From: JAPHTQ01 sp050302275
GTDB lineage: Bacteria > Pseudomonadota > Gammaproteobacteria > Thiohalomonadales > Thiohalomonadaceae
DNA length: 42,273 nucleotides
Direction: 5' to 3'
Assembly (NCBI GenBank): GCA_050302275.1
Contig: JBNLAT010000025.1
Location: forward strand, 1-42,273
A model generated the notes under the pieces. It had not been told where the DNA came from. It was given only the letters and a program-made list of their open reading frames with translations, and ran no database searches. The number at the start of each line of letters is the position of its first letter. The first letter of the stretch is position 1. Shown piece by piece: positions 16,044 through 23,179 of this stretch. A program made the translations under genes and the position numbers.

Positions 16044-17156
16044 TCAATCATCGGGTGATTTTCGGTGTAGCTCCAGCGTGATAATTTCGCCCGGTTTCCA
16101 GAGTCGCATCCGCGGCCCCCATAAGCCGGTGCCGCGACCAACGATAAGTGACATATTGTTGATACGATAGAGGCCGGTGATATAGGGGAAGAATCGTTTC
16201 ACCAGATAATTAAATGGCCATATCTGACCGTTATGGGTGTGACCGGAGAGCATCAATCCCGCACCGCTTTTGGCGGCCTTTTCCACCTGCAGCGGTGAGT
16301 GGGAGAGTAGAATCAAAGCACTGTTTTCCTGCCCCCTGAGTAACGGGGCTACTACATCCTGCTTATCCCCGCGCATCTGCCGCACGCTTAAATCTTCCAC
16401 TCCTGCCAACTTCAGGCCAGGCGCGATTTCGCGCACTTCATCGTGCAGCCAGATCACCCCGGCGGCTTCGCTCATGGCGATGGCTGGTTTGGTATCGCCA
16501 TAGAACTCGTGATTGCCTGTCACCGCATAGACACCCAGCGGTGCTTTCAGTTGGGCGAAGGTCTGTTGAAGGCCATTATCGGGCGGACCGTGTCCTTCGA
16601 AAATGTCGCCGACCAGGACGATGATATCCGGTTTTAGCACCATAACCTGTGCCACTCGCTTGGCCAGCCAGTTCGGTCCGAACTGGCTACCAAGGTGTAG
16701 ATCTGAGAGCATCACCAATCGCTTGTCATTCAATGCTTCGGGCAGGTGTGGCAGGTGGATGTTGTAATGACTAACGACAGGAGGGCGGGTGCCCTGAAAA
16801 AAAGCAACAGCAATCATCACGCCAGCGACGAGCAGTGCCCCGCTACGTAAAACGTTGAGCCATGGTTTTGCCCAAAAGCCGAAGCCCGTGAGCAGATCGA
16901 GCGCCAGTAATACAGTTGTTGCAATAAACAGCACGCCCAGCCAGTCCATAGTGATGCGCTCGAGCAGAAAGGCCAGTTTGCCGCCGGGCGAGAGGGCGAA
17001 ACGAATTCCGGCTACGTAGATGAGCCATATCCCCAGCGAAACCAGCCAGAGATTGCGATGGGCTGGGCAGCTGGCAAGCCAGTTCAGGCTGCCGATGCGC
17101 CAGGTGAGGTAGGCGTGCATCAGGGTGGTGAGCAGGGTAAGGATAACTACGAACAT
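16044..17156 (-). CDS. Membrane-anchored metallophosphoesterase (YkuE/YaeI-like)
   Basis: A 370-residue protein with four N-terminal membrane helices (about 1-15, 35-52, 70-92, 104-121) and a calcineurin-like phosphoesterase domain (about 145-365). The metal-binding motifs are complete: SDLHLG (Asp152, His154), GDIFEG (Asp184), GNHEFYG (Asn215, His216), LLSHSP and GHTHNGQ. Relatives in E. coli and Bacillus act on lipid or nucleotide phosphodiesters near the membrane, but the substrate here is not known. It lies 50 bp downstream of the small gene at 17207-17437, probably in one transcript. Confidence 0.9.
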   Translation of the reverse strand: MFVVILTLLTTLMHAYLTWRIGSLNWLASCPAHRNLWLVSLGIWLIYVAGIRFALSPGGKLAFLLERITMDWLGVLFIATTVLLALDLLTGFGFWAKPWLNVLRSGALLVAGVMIAVAFFQGTRPPVVSHYNIHLPHLPEALNDKRLVMLSDLHLGSQFGPNWLAKRVAQVMVLKPDIIVLVGDIFEGHGPPDNGLQQTFAQLKAPLGVYAVTGNHEFYGDTKPAIAMSEAAGVIWLHDEVREIAPGLKLAGVEDLSVRQMRGDKQDVVAPLLRGQENSALILLSHSPLQVEKAAKSGAGLMLSGHTHNGQIWPFNYLVKRFFPYITGLYRINNMSLIVGRGTGLWGPRMRLWKPGEIITLELHRKSPDD

Positions 17157-17206
17157 ATGGTGTCCATTGTTGCGTGTTTCCGTGAGATGCAGGAATTAGG
17201 AGATAT

Positions 17207-17437
17207 TTAATCCAGATCCTCTTCGTGCAATGGCGCCGAATGGGCCGTGAGGTCGCCGCGACCGGTATGAAACCAGACGTGAGGTTCGTTGCGCAGCATC
17301 GTGCCGAGTACGTGGAGTTCATCGATGCTGAGGTGATCCATAATCGCATCGCTACCGTCGGTCAGTTTCAGGTGGATGGCCGCACGACGTGGGTGGTTGT
17401 GAAAATTGAGCGAATAATTTTTTATCTCTTTCCACAT
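17207..17437 (-). CDS. Small unknown protein, 76 residues
   Basis: A 76-residue cytosolic protein that I do not recognise. It is rich in His and acidic residues (LNFHNHPRRAAIHLKLTDGSD, MDHLSIDELHVLGTMLRNEPHVWFHTGRGDL) with an acidic end (EEDLD). The start at 17437 has AGGA 8 nt upstream. It is first in a probable two-gene unit with the metallophosphoesterase. The pattern of a beta hairpin followed by a helix (SIDELHVLGTMLRNE) suggests a compact fold. No function is inferred. Confidence 0.7.
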   Translation of the reverse strand: MWKEIKNYSLNFHNHPRRAAIHLKLTDGSDAIMDHLSIDELHVLGTMLRNEPHVWFHTGRGDLTAHSAPLHEEDLD

Positions 17438-17574
17438 AATGTTATTCCTCTTTTCTGATCTATCCGTGTATACGACAGGGTAGACGGTCGTCGGTTCTGC
17501 GTGAAGGGACCCTATGCCAAATTTACCGCTTGCTGCATACTCTACTTAACCACACAAAGTGTCAGGTCAGAATA

Positions 17575-18228
17575 ATGTGTTTCTCAGCAACGGTCAGTTT
17601 CGGCGCGGCGACATTTCTGCTTCCCGCAGGTGTTTACTGTTTATATAAGACCCGTCAGGCGGAAAGGCGCTTCAGTATGCTGGCTGCGTTGCCACTGCTA
17701 TTCGGGATTCAGCAGATAATCGAAGGTATCGAATGGCGACTGTTTGATTCAGGAAATACAGAGGCAGTGCACCTGCAGGCATTGGGATTTCTTTTCTTTT
17801 CCCATTTTCTCTGGCTGTTCTGGGTACCGTTCGCCAGCTACCGGATAGAGTACAGGCGACGCCAGCGTTTCTTCCTGTTGCTTTCGATTCTTGGAGCGCT
17901 AACTGGTGCCTGGCTCTATCTGCCGTTATTGTTTAATCCTGAATGGGTATCGGTTGAGGTGGTTAAACACTCCATCGTTTATCACGTGAAGATGCTGCAT
18001 GACGTGATCCTGCCGATGGGACTGGATCGTGCCCTCTATGCGTTGGTGATTCTATTGCCGTTGATCTATTCCAGTCATGCCCCTGTGCGTCATTTCGGCA
18101 TGCTGGTGGCACTATCGCTGCTACTCTCCTTGAACATTTACAGCTATGCCTTTGTTTCGGTGTGGTGTTTCTTTGCCGCGTTGCTGTCGCTTTATTTGAT
18201 CTACCTTTTCAGGCAACAGGCGAAGTAG
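17575..18228 (+). CDS. DUF6629-like polytopic membrane protein
   Basis: A 217-residue integral membrane protein with about seven hydrophobic helices. It starts with MCFSATVSFGAATFLLPAGVYCL, the signature N-terminus of a family of uncharacterised membrane proteins (DUF6629, from memory), followed by LAALPLLFGIQQIIEGIEW, also typical. The ATG at 17575 is preferred over a TTG at 17530 because it gives the family N-terminus and has AGG 8 nt upstream. The 137 bp before it separate it from the divergent small gene. The function is unknown; several His residues in the fifth segment (VKHSIVYHVKMLHD) might bind metal, which is speculation. Confidence 0.75.
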   Translation: MCFSATVSFGAATFLLPAGVYCLYKTRQAERRFSMLAALPLLFGIQQIIEGIEWRLFDSGNTEAVHLQALGFLFFSHFLWLFWVPFASYRIEYRRRQRFFLLLSILGALTGAWLYLPLLFNPEWVSVEVVKHSIVYHVKMLHDVILPMGLDRALYALVILLPLIYSSHAPVRHFGMLVALSLLLSLNIYSYAFVSVWCFFAALLSLYLIYLFRQQAK

Positions 18229-18233
18229 AAGTG

Positions 18234-18253
18234 CTCCTTCATCCCTGAAGGAG
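18234..18253. terminator. Short hairpin between convergent genes
   Basis: A perfect 8-bp stem (CTCCTTCA / TGAAGGAG) with a TCCC loop, 6 bp after the stop of the DUF6629-like gene and 13 bp before that of the bacterioferritin-like gene. It lacks a T-run, so termination is tentative. Confidence 0.45.
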
Positions 18254-18265
18254 GCAGGTAGCGTG

Positions 18266-18685
18266 TTAGCCCAGCGCATCCTGCAGGTCGCGCTTGTGTT
18301 CCTCTTCCTGGATCAGGATATCTTCCAGCACTCTGCGCAAGCCGTATTCCTGTAACTCTTCGGCCTGATGAATACGCTCCTTGTAGCGGGTGATTGCATT
18401 GTCTTCACCCCACAGATCCTGGGTTAGCATGGTCTTGGCATCTTCAGAGATATCCCGTTTCTCTACTTCAATGGTAGGGACGCCGCCGAGGAAGGTGATC
18501 TGTTCGGATACGGTTTTTGCGTGCATCATTTCTTCGTCGGCGTGGATCAGCAACTCTTTTTTGATGCCTTCGTACTGCGGACCGGTAATCATGGAGGCGT
18601 GCTGCACGTATTGCACCGCAGCGGCGTACTCCCACTCGAGATCCTTGTTCAATTCTTCGATCAGTTTTTCTCTTGAGATTGGCAT
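18266..18685 (-). CDS. Bacterioferritin-like di-iron protein
   Basis: A 139-residue four-helix ferritin-like protein, shorter than classic bacterioferritin (~158). Likely di-iron ligands fall almost at bacterioferritin numbering: Glu18 in LEWEYAAAVQY, Glu51/52 and His55 in HADEEMMHA, Glu94 in WGEDN, Glu127 and His130 in LIQEEEHKRDL. Met residues 53-54 lie near the usual haem-ligand Met52, so haem binding is possible but unproven. It would oxidise and store iron or consume peroxide in the cytoplasm. AAGGAG precedes the ATG at 18685. It is divergent from the CoA-binding protein gene, with a strong palindrome between, and lies in a block of peroxide-related genes. Confidence 0.88.
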   Translation of the reverse strand: MPISREKLIEELNKDLEWEYAAAVQYVQHASMITGPQYEGIKKELLIHADEEMMHAKTVSEQITFLGGVPTIEVEKRDISEDAKTMLTQDLWGEDNAITRYKERIHQAEELQEYGLRRVLEDILIQEEEHKRDLQDALG

Positions 18686-18734
18686 TGCATTCTCCTTGAG
18701 TCACGACCTGTCGGCCGATGTGTGCTTCTTTGTA

Positions 18735-18763
18735 GAAATATCGGTATGTGATGACGATATTTC
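18735..18763. promoter_or_regulatory. 29-bp palindromic operator candidate in divergent promoter region
   Basis: GAAATATCG (18735-18743) and CGATATTTC (18755-18763) are perfect 9-bp arms around 11 bp. It lies 50-78 nt upstream of the bacterioferritin-like start and 72-100 nt upstream of the CoA-binding protein start. The geometry fits a dimeric regulator, possibly LysR-type; identity is inference. Confidence 0.6.
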
Positions 18764-18834
18764 CAGTCTGCTACGTGTATTTGCATCGCGGAGCGGAACC
18801 GATATGCTGGATAAAACCATCACGGAATCATCCT

Positions 18835-19257
18835 ATGGCATTCGTTAATCCCGATTCAGAGGCGATCGCAAAACTGTTGCGTTCAATTCACTCTATTGCG
18901 GTGGTCGGTTTGTCACCCAAACCGTCACGGCCCAGTTACTGCGTTGCCGAGGCGATGCAGGGCTTCGGCTATCGCATCATTCCTGTTCGTCCAGCAGTGG
19001 ATGAACTGCTCGGTGAAAAGGCCTATCCCGATCTCTATGCCCTTCCAGAGACACCGGATCTGGTCGATGTGTTCCGTGCCCCGGAACATGTCGCTCCTGT
19101 CGTCGATGCCTGTATCGAACTGGGCATCAGGGCGATCTGGTTGCAGGACGGTGTGATCAACGAAGCCGCTGCGGAAAAAGCACAGGCGGCGGGTATCACC
19201 GTGATCATGGATCGCTGTATCTATCGCGATTACCTGAAACTGATCCCCGCACCCTAA
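18835..19257 (+). CDS. CoA-binding domain protein (YccU-like)
   Basis: A 140-residue Rossmann-fold protein of the YccU/CoA-binding family, related to the N-terminal domain of succinyl-CoA synthetase alpha. Family signatures are SIAVVGLSPKPSRPSYCVAEAMQGFGYRIIPVRP and the central DLVDVFRAPEHVAPVVDACIELGIRAIWLQDGV, with MDRCIYRDY near the end. It probably binds CoA or a derivative; its cellular role is not established. The ATG at 18835 is chosen (GGA 8 nt upstream and the family N-terminus) over longer upstream starts. It converges with the peroxiredoxin fusion gene across 26 bp. Confidence 0.88.
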   Translation: MAFVNPDSEAIAKLLRSIHSIAVVGLSPKPSRPSYCVAEAMQGFGYRIIPVRPAVDELLGEKAYPDLYALPETPDLVDVFRAPEHVAPVVDACIELGIRAIWLQDGVINEAAAEKAQAAGITVIMDRCIYRDYLKLIPAP

Positions 19258-19283
19258 ACCCGGGTACGGGGATAGTCACAGCG

Positions 19284-20027
19284 TTATGCCGCGCTGGCCT
19301 GGGCCAGGTATTTCTCCAGGTCGTCCGATCCACCAATGTGCTGACCGTCGATGAAGACCTGCGGCACGGTGTCACGGCCGGTGATGGCGCGCAACGAGCG
19401 CAGGGTGGCGTCGTGACCGAGTGAGATCTCCTCGTAGGCCATACCGTTGTCCTGCAGCATCTTCTTCGCGTTGGCGCAGAAGGGGCAACCGGGTTTGGTA
19501 ATAATGCTTACCGGCACCGGCTTTTTCGCTTTGGGGTTGATGTGGTCGAGCATGGTGTCGGCATCGGAGACCTCGAAGGGGTCGCCCGGTTTTTCCGGCT
19601 CGATGAACTGCTTCTCCACCACACCGTCCTTCACCAGCATCGAGTAGCGCCAGGAACGCTTGCCGAAACCGAGGTCGGCCTTATCCACCAGCATGCCCAT
19701 GCCTTCGGTGAATTCACCGTTACCGTCCGGGATCAGAGTGACATTTTCCGCTTCCTGATCTTCCTTCCAGGCATTCATCACGAAGGCGTCGTTGACCGAG
19801 AGGCAGACGATCTCGTCGACACCGTTGGCCTTGAATACCTCTGCCAGCTCGTTGTAGCGCGGCAGGTGAGTCGAGGAGCAGGTGGGGGTGAATGCTCCCG
19901 GTAGTGAAAAGACCACCACAGTGCGGCCGTTGAAAATGTCATCGCTCTTTACATCGACCCACTCGCCATCGGCGCGGGTGCGGAAGACTACGCTCGGTAC
20001 TTTCTGTCCTTCTTTGCTCTGTAACAT
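19284..20027 (-). CDS. Peroxiredoxin-glutaredoxin fusion (hybrid Prx5)
   Basis: A 247-residue two-domain enzyme. Residues 1-160 form a Prx5-type peroxiredoxin with peroxidatic Cys50 in SLPGAFTPTCSSTHLPRY. After a Lys/Pro linker (NPKAKKPVPV) residues 174-247 form a glutaredoxin with active site CPFC (Cys181, Cys184) and TVPQVFIDGQHIGGSDDL for glutathione binding. It reduces hydroperoxides using glutathione directly, as known for the Haemophilus hybrid enzyme. The ATG at 20027 is chosen because AAGGAG lies about 7 nt upstream and it matches the family N-terminus; upstream in-frame codons reach 20090. It is divergent from oxyR with an OxyR-like operator between them. Confidence 0.95.
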   Translation of the reverse strand: MLQSKEGQKVPSVVFRTRADGEWVDVKSDDIFNGRTVVVFSLPGAFTPTCSSTHLPRYNELAEVFKANGVDEIVCLSVNDAFVMNAWKEDQEAENVTLIPDGNGEFTEGMGMLVDKADLGFGKRSWRYSMLVKDGVVEKQFIEPEKPGDPFEVSDADTMLDHINPKAKKPVPVSIITKPGCPFCANAKKMLQDNGMAYEEISLGHDATLRSLRAITGRDTVPQVFIDGQHIGGSDDLEKYLAQASAA

Positions 20028-20108
20028 CGTTTTGCTCCTTATGGGGGAATTTCGGCTGTCGCCGTCTGAACACGAGTGCAGTATGGGCAACTCTAGCAGA
20101 TAGATGAA

Positions 20109-20145
20109 ATCGTTTGTTTCGATTATATTGATAGGTATTGACGAT
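20109..20145. promoter_or_regulatory. OxyR-like operator with four half-sites
   Basis: The half-sites ATCG-N7-CGAT-N7-ATAG-N7-CGAT fall at 20109, 20120, 20131 and 20142, exactly the 37-bp layout of the known OxyR site (ATAG-N7-CTAT twice, 7 bp apart). It lies 17-53 nt upstream of the oxyR ATG and 82-118 nt upstream of the peroxiredoxin fusion start, fitting autoregulation plus activation. It has not been tested against a matrix. Confidence 0.7.
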
Positions 20146-20162
20146 ATATAGACGAGGACGCC

Positions 20163-21074
20163 ATGCCGATTAATCTGCGCGATCTGGAGTATCTGGTGGC
20201 GCTGGACGAGGAGCAGAACTTCCGCCGTGCCGCGGAGCGCTGCTTCGTCAGTCAGCCGACCCTCAGTGGCCAGTTAAAGAAGCTGGAGGAGCGTCTGGGG
20301 GTGCAGCTCATAGAGCGTACTACCCGTCAGGTAACGATGACCGATGTGGGCCGGGCGGTGGCGGAGCAGGCGCGCCTGGCGCTGGCCGAGGCTCGGGAGG
20401 TGGAGCACATTGCTTCCACTTTCCACGACCCGATGGCCGGTTCGTTGCAGGTGGGGCTGATCCCGACCGTCGCACCTTACCTGTTGCCGTTGATCATGCC
20501 GACCCTGAAAAGTGCCTTTCCCAAATTGAAGCTGTGGCTGCATGAGCAGCAGACCTCGGTGCTGCTGGAGCGACTGAAACGGGCGGAGCTGGATCTGGCG
20601 ATCCTGGCCCTGCCGGTGGCAGGCGATCAGGAGTTCGCCGGAGAGGATCTGTTTCGTGAACCGTTCTGGCTGGCGCTGCCCAAAGGCGATGCCCTGGCCA
20701 AGCAGCAAGAGGTGCGTCTGGCCGATATCGACAAACGGGAGCTGATGCTGCTGGAGGAGGGCCACTGCCTGCGTGAGCATGCGCTGGATGTCTGTTTCAG
20801 TGCCGGGGCGGCTGAATATGGCGGCTTTCACGCCACCAGTCTGGAAACCCTGCGCCACATGGTCGGCGAGGGGATGGGGATCACGCTGATGCCGCAACTG
20901 GCGGTGCCGCAACGGCGCGCTAAGGATGACGCGGTGCAGTATCGGCCGTTTGTGACGCCGCCGCCCGGACGGCGCATCGGCATGTTGTGGCGGCGGGGCA
21001 GCTACCGTCAACCGGCTTTCAAATCGCTGGGACAGACGATACGGGAGATCGCTGCCCGGGCAGGCGGGATTTAA
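20163..21074 (+). CDS. oxyR: Hydrogen peroxide-sensing LysR regulator OxyR
   Basis: A 303-residue LysR-family regulator. The N-terminal winged helix-turn-helix (LRDLEYLVALDEEQNFRRAAERCFVSQPTLSGQLKKLEERLG) is followed by the regulatory domain. The two sensor cysteines are present in LLEEGHCLREHALDVCF: Cys202 and Cys211, with the same nine-residue separation as Cys199/Cys208 of E. coli OxyR. The following ATSLETLRHMVGEGMGITLMP is also typical. Peroxide should oxidise the pair to a disulfide and activate target genes, the divergent peroxiredoxin fusion being the obvious one. The stop codon overlaps that of the convergent LysR gene by 4 bp. Confidence 0.95.
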   Translation: MPINLRDLEYLVALDEEQNFRRAAERCFVSQPTLSGQLKKLEERLGVQLIERTTRQVTMTDVGRAVAEQARLALAEAREVEHIASTFHDPMAGSLQVGLIPTVAPYLLPLIMPTLKSAFPKLKLWLHEQQTSVLLERLKRAELDLAILALPVAGDQEFAGEDLFREPFWLALPKGDALAKQQEVRLADIDKRELMLLEEGHCLREHALDVCFSAGAAEYGGFHATSLETLRHMVGEGMGITLMPQLAVPQRRAKDDAVQYRPFVTPPPGRRIGMLWRRGSYRQPAFKSLGQTIREIAARAGGI

Positions 21075-21910
21075 TCGGTGTGCAGTTCGAGGGCCCGCCG
21101 AATGGTCTCTTCCCGTTGGGCGTCGGGTCGGTAGGCGGCGTAGACGATGCGCTCCATGCGCGGCGCATCGGCGACCCGATACAGTTGCCCACTCTCCAAC
21201 GCATCCTGTGCCATGGCATAGGGTAGCCAGGCGCTGCCACCCTGGCTAAGCAACATTTCCAGCGCCAGGCGCCCCTGGTTGGTGCGTAACGACGGGGTCG
21301 GTGTATCGGGAAGTTGCGCCGCCAGCGCCAGGGCAAAGGAGCTGCCCCAGTCGACCATCACATGGTTGTGGCATAGCGCCGCTTCAGTGGAGGTGTTCGC
21401 CTCGCTGCTGAGCAGAATCAGTTCATGGGTCGCCGTTTCACGAATGACATAGCCGGGGGATTGCGGTGGGTCGAAGAGAAAGGCGAGATCGATAAGGCCG
21501 CTCTCCAGCCGTTGCAGCAGGGTGTCGTGGCTGTAGCTCTCCAGCAGCAGTGCGATCTCCGGTTGTGCCTCGCGTAAGCGCATGGCCCACTCCAGTAACT
21601 GCATCGACCAGATATCTCCCAATGAGCCCACCACCAGGCTCTGACTGAACTCGTCGTCGAGGGCGATGCTCTGTCGCGCCTGTTCCCAGCCATCGACGAT
21701 GGTGCGGGCGTGTTTCTGCAGGCGCTGGCCGGCCGGGGTGAGTTGGATGTCGTTGCGGTTGCGGGTAAACAGAGTAACGCCGAGGGAACTCTCCAGCAGT
21801 TTGATCCGGGCGCTGACCGCTGACTGGGTCAGGCAAAGCGCTTCCGCCGCCTTACCGAAATGGCGTCGCCGACTGACTTCAAGGAAGGTTCTTAGAAACG
21901 ATATGTCCAT
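21071..21910 (-). CDS. HdfR-like LysR-family transcriptional regulator
   Basis: A 279-residue LysR-type regulator. The N-terminus MDISFLRTFLEVSRRRHFGKAAEALCLTQSAVSARIKLLE and FTRNRNDIQLTPAG match the HdfR branch, the flhDC regulator of enterics. The start is placed at ATG 21910, which gives the family N-terminus; a 13-codon longer version from 21949 would overlap the inverted repeat at 21918-21944. Neither has a clear Shine-Dalgarno. It converges on oxyR with a 4-bp overlap of stop codons and is divergent from a small exported protein gene. Target genes are unknown; no flagellar operon is in the window. Confidence 0.88.
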   Translation of the reverse strand: MDISFLRTFLEVSRRRHFGKAAEALCLTQSAVSARIKLLESSLGVTLFTRNRNDIQLTPAGQRLQKHARTIVDGWEQARQSIALDDEFSQSLVVGSLGDIWSMQLLEWAMRLREAQPEIALLLESYSHDTLLQRLESGLIDLAFLFDPPQSPGYVIRETATHELILLSSEANTSTEAALCHNHVMVDWGSSFALALAAQLPDTPTPSLRTNQGRLALEMLLSQGGSAWLPYAMAQDALESGQLYRVADAPRMERIVYAAYRPDAQREETIRRALELHTD

Positions 21911-21917
21911 GCTGACG

Positions 21918-21944
21918 ATTATCGATTTTTGTGGTGACGATAAT
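21918..21944. promoter_or_regulatory. Inverted repeat ATTATCG-N13-CGATAAT at the LysR start
   Basis: Perfect 7-bp arms at 21918-21924 and 21938-21944, only 7 nt upstream of the LysR ATG, with a second short palindrome CGATTATCG at 21916-21924 nested in it. LysR regulators usually bind such sites next to their own gene, so autorepression is likely. Confidence 0.55.
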
Positions 21945-22048
21945 GACATTTCGTTGGTCAGTCGACAATCGGCAGATTACAACTGTGCGTACCTGTTCAC
22001 GAGGATTCGTGCGGGCCGATATCGACAAAACACGTAGGGACCATTGCA

Positions 22049-22231
22049 ATGAAAAAATTGAGTTATCTTCTTCTTGCCGCGCTTATGCTGGGCAGCGTTA
22101 CCGTTCAGGCCATGACCAAAGAAGAGGCGGAAACAGAGTGTAAGGCGCAGGCCGCCGATGATGGTGTTAGCGCAGACGAGATGGGCGATTACATCAAAGA
22201 GTGCGTCGACGCCCTGATGAGTGCAGAGTAA
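22049..22231 (+). CDS. Small exported protein with two cysteines
   Basis: A 60-residue precursor with a clear signal peptide (MKKLSYLLLAALMLGSVTVQA) and a 39-residue acidic mature part containing two cysteines (ETECKAQAADDG and YIKECVDALM), which probably form one disulfide across a helical hairpin. AGGGA lies 8 nt before the ATG and a strong terminator follows, so it is an independent small gene. It resembles small periplasmic proteins of unknown role found in other gammaproteobacteria. It sits divergent to the HdfR-like regulator, which makes it a candidate target of that regulator. Confidence 0.85.
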   Translation: MKKLSYLLLAALMLGSVTVQAMTKEEAETECKAQAADDGVSADEMGDYIKECVDALMSAE

Positions 22232-22261
22232 TTCGGACAACCGCTTTGTGCTGTGCACGAG

Positions 22262-22286
22262 AGGCCCCGTAAGGGGCCTTTTTTTA
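22262..22286 (+). terminator. Rho-independent terminator of small exported protein gene
   Basis: A 7-bp GC-rich stem (AGGCCCC / GGGGCCT) with a GTAA tetraloop and an eight-T run at 22279-22286. Confidence 0.95.
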
Positions 22287-22348
22287 TTCTGCGGCGAATT
22301 CTCCGCGGGGCGCTTTTCAAGCCGTTGGCTTCACTGTAAGCTTCTGAG

Positions 22349-23179
22349 ATGTCATTGAATTTCACCAAAATGCACGGCCTGGGTAACGACTTCGTGGTAT
22401 TCGATGCCATTAACCAGCCCGTCTCCCTCTCCACTGAACAGGTTCGTTTCATAGCTGACCGCCATTTTGGCGTCGGTTGTGATCAACTCCTGCTGGTAGA
22501 GCGCGCGCAACAATCCGGGGTCGACTTTCGTTACCGAATCTTCAATGCCGATGGCAGCGAGGTGCAGCAGTGTGGCAACGGGGCGCGCTGTTTTGCCCGT
22601 TTCGTCCGTGACAAGGGGCTGAGCGATCAGGATAGCATCGTGGTGGAGACCGCCTCCGGGATCATTACCCTGAATATCGAGGCCGACGGTCAGGTGCGGG
22701 TCGATATGGGGATACCCAATTTCGAGCCTGAAGCACTCCCCTTTGCCGCGGTGAAGCGGCGGGAGCGTTACGAACTACTGGTCAATGACGAGAACCTGAA
22801 AGTCGGTGTTGTCTCCATGGGCAACCCCCACGTGGTTTGGCCGGTGAACAGTATCGACAATGCGCCGGTCGAGCAGTTGGGGCCGCTGCTGGAGTCGCAC
22901 AGTATGTTCCCGGAACGGGTGAACGCCGGATTTATGCAGGTGGTGGATCGAAACTACATTCGGCTGCGCGTCTATGAGCGCGGCGTCGGTGAAACGCTGG
23001 CCTGCGGCACCGGTGCCTGCGCCGCGGTGGCGGTGGGCAGAAGTTGGGGGTTGCTTGACGATGAGGTCACGGTCAGTTTGCGTGGTGGAGAACTGACTAT
23101 TCGTTGGGCCGGTGAGGGCGAACCGCTGTGGATGATCGGTCCGGCGGAGACGGTATTCGAAGGGGAAATTAGCTTATGA
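22349..23179 (+). CDS. dapF: Diaminopimelate epimerase DapF
   Basis: A 276-residue enzyme converting LL- to meso-diaminopimelate in lysine and peptidoglycan synthesis. The N-terminus FTKMHGLGNDFVVFDA is diagnostic. The two catalytic cysteines are Cys75 in EVQQCGNGARC and Cys219 in ETLACGTGACA, acting as the base/acid pair. Full family length. It begins the dapF-DUF484-xerC operon, with a 4-bp ATGA overlap to the next gene, an arrangement conserved in Pseudomonas and E. coli. lysA, often just before dapF, is not present. Confidence 0.97.
   Translation: MSLNFTKMHGLGNDFVVFDAINQPVSLSTEQVRFIADRHFGVGCDQLLLVERAQQSGVDFRYRIFNADGSEVQQCGNGARCFARFVRDKGLSDQDSIVVETASGIITLNIEADGQVRVDMGIPNFEPEALPFAAVKRRERYELLVNDENLKVGVVSMGNPHVVWPVNSIDNAPVEQLGPLLESHSMFPERVNAGFMQVVDRNYIRLRVYERGVGETLACGTGACAAVAVGRSWGLLDDEVTVSLRGGELTIRWAGEGEPLWMIGPAETVFEGEISL

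Noticed and set aside
20274..21011. Minus-strand open frame opposite oxyR
   Set aside because: It has a low-complexity His/Gln/Arg-rich product with no domain and lies wholly inside oxyR, which has both sensor cysteines.
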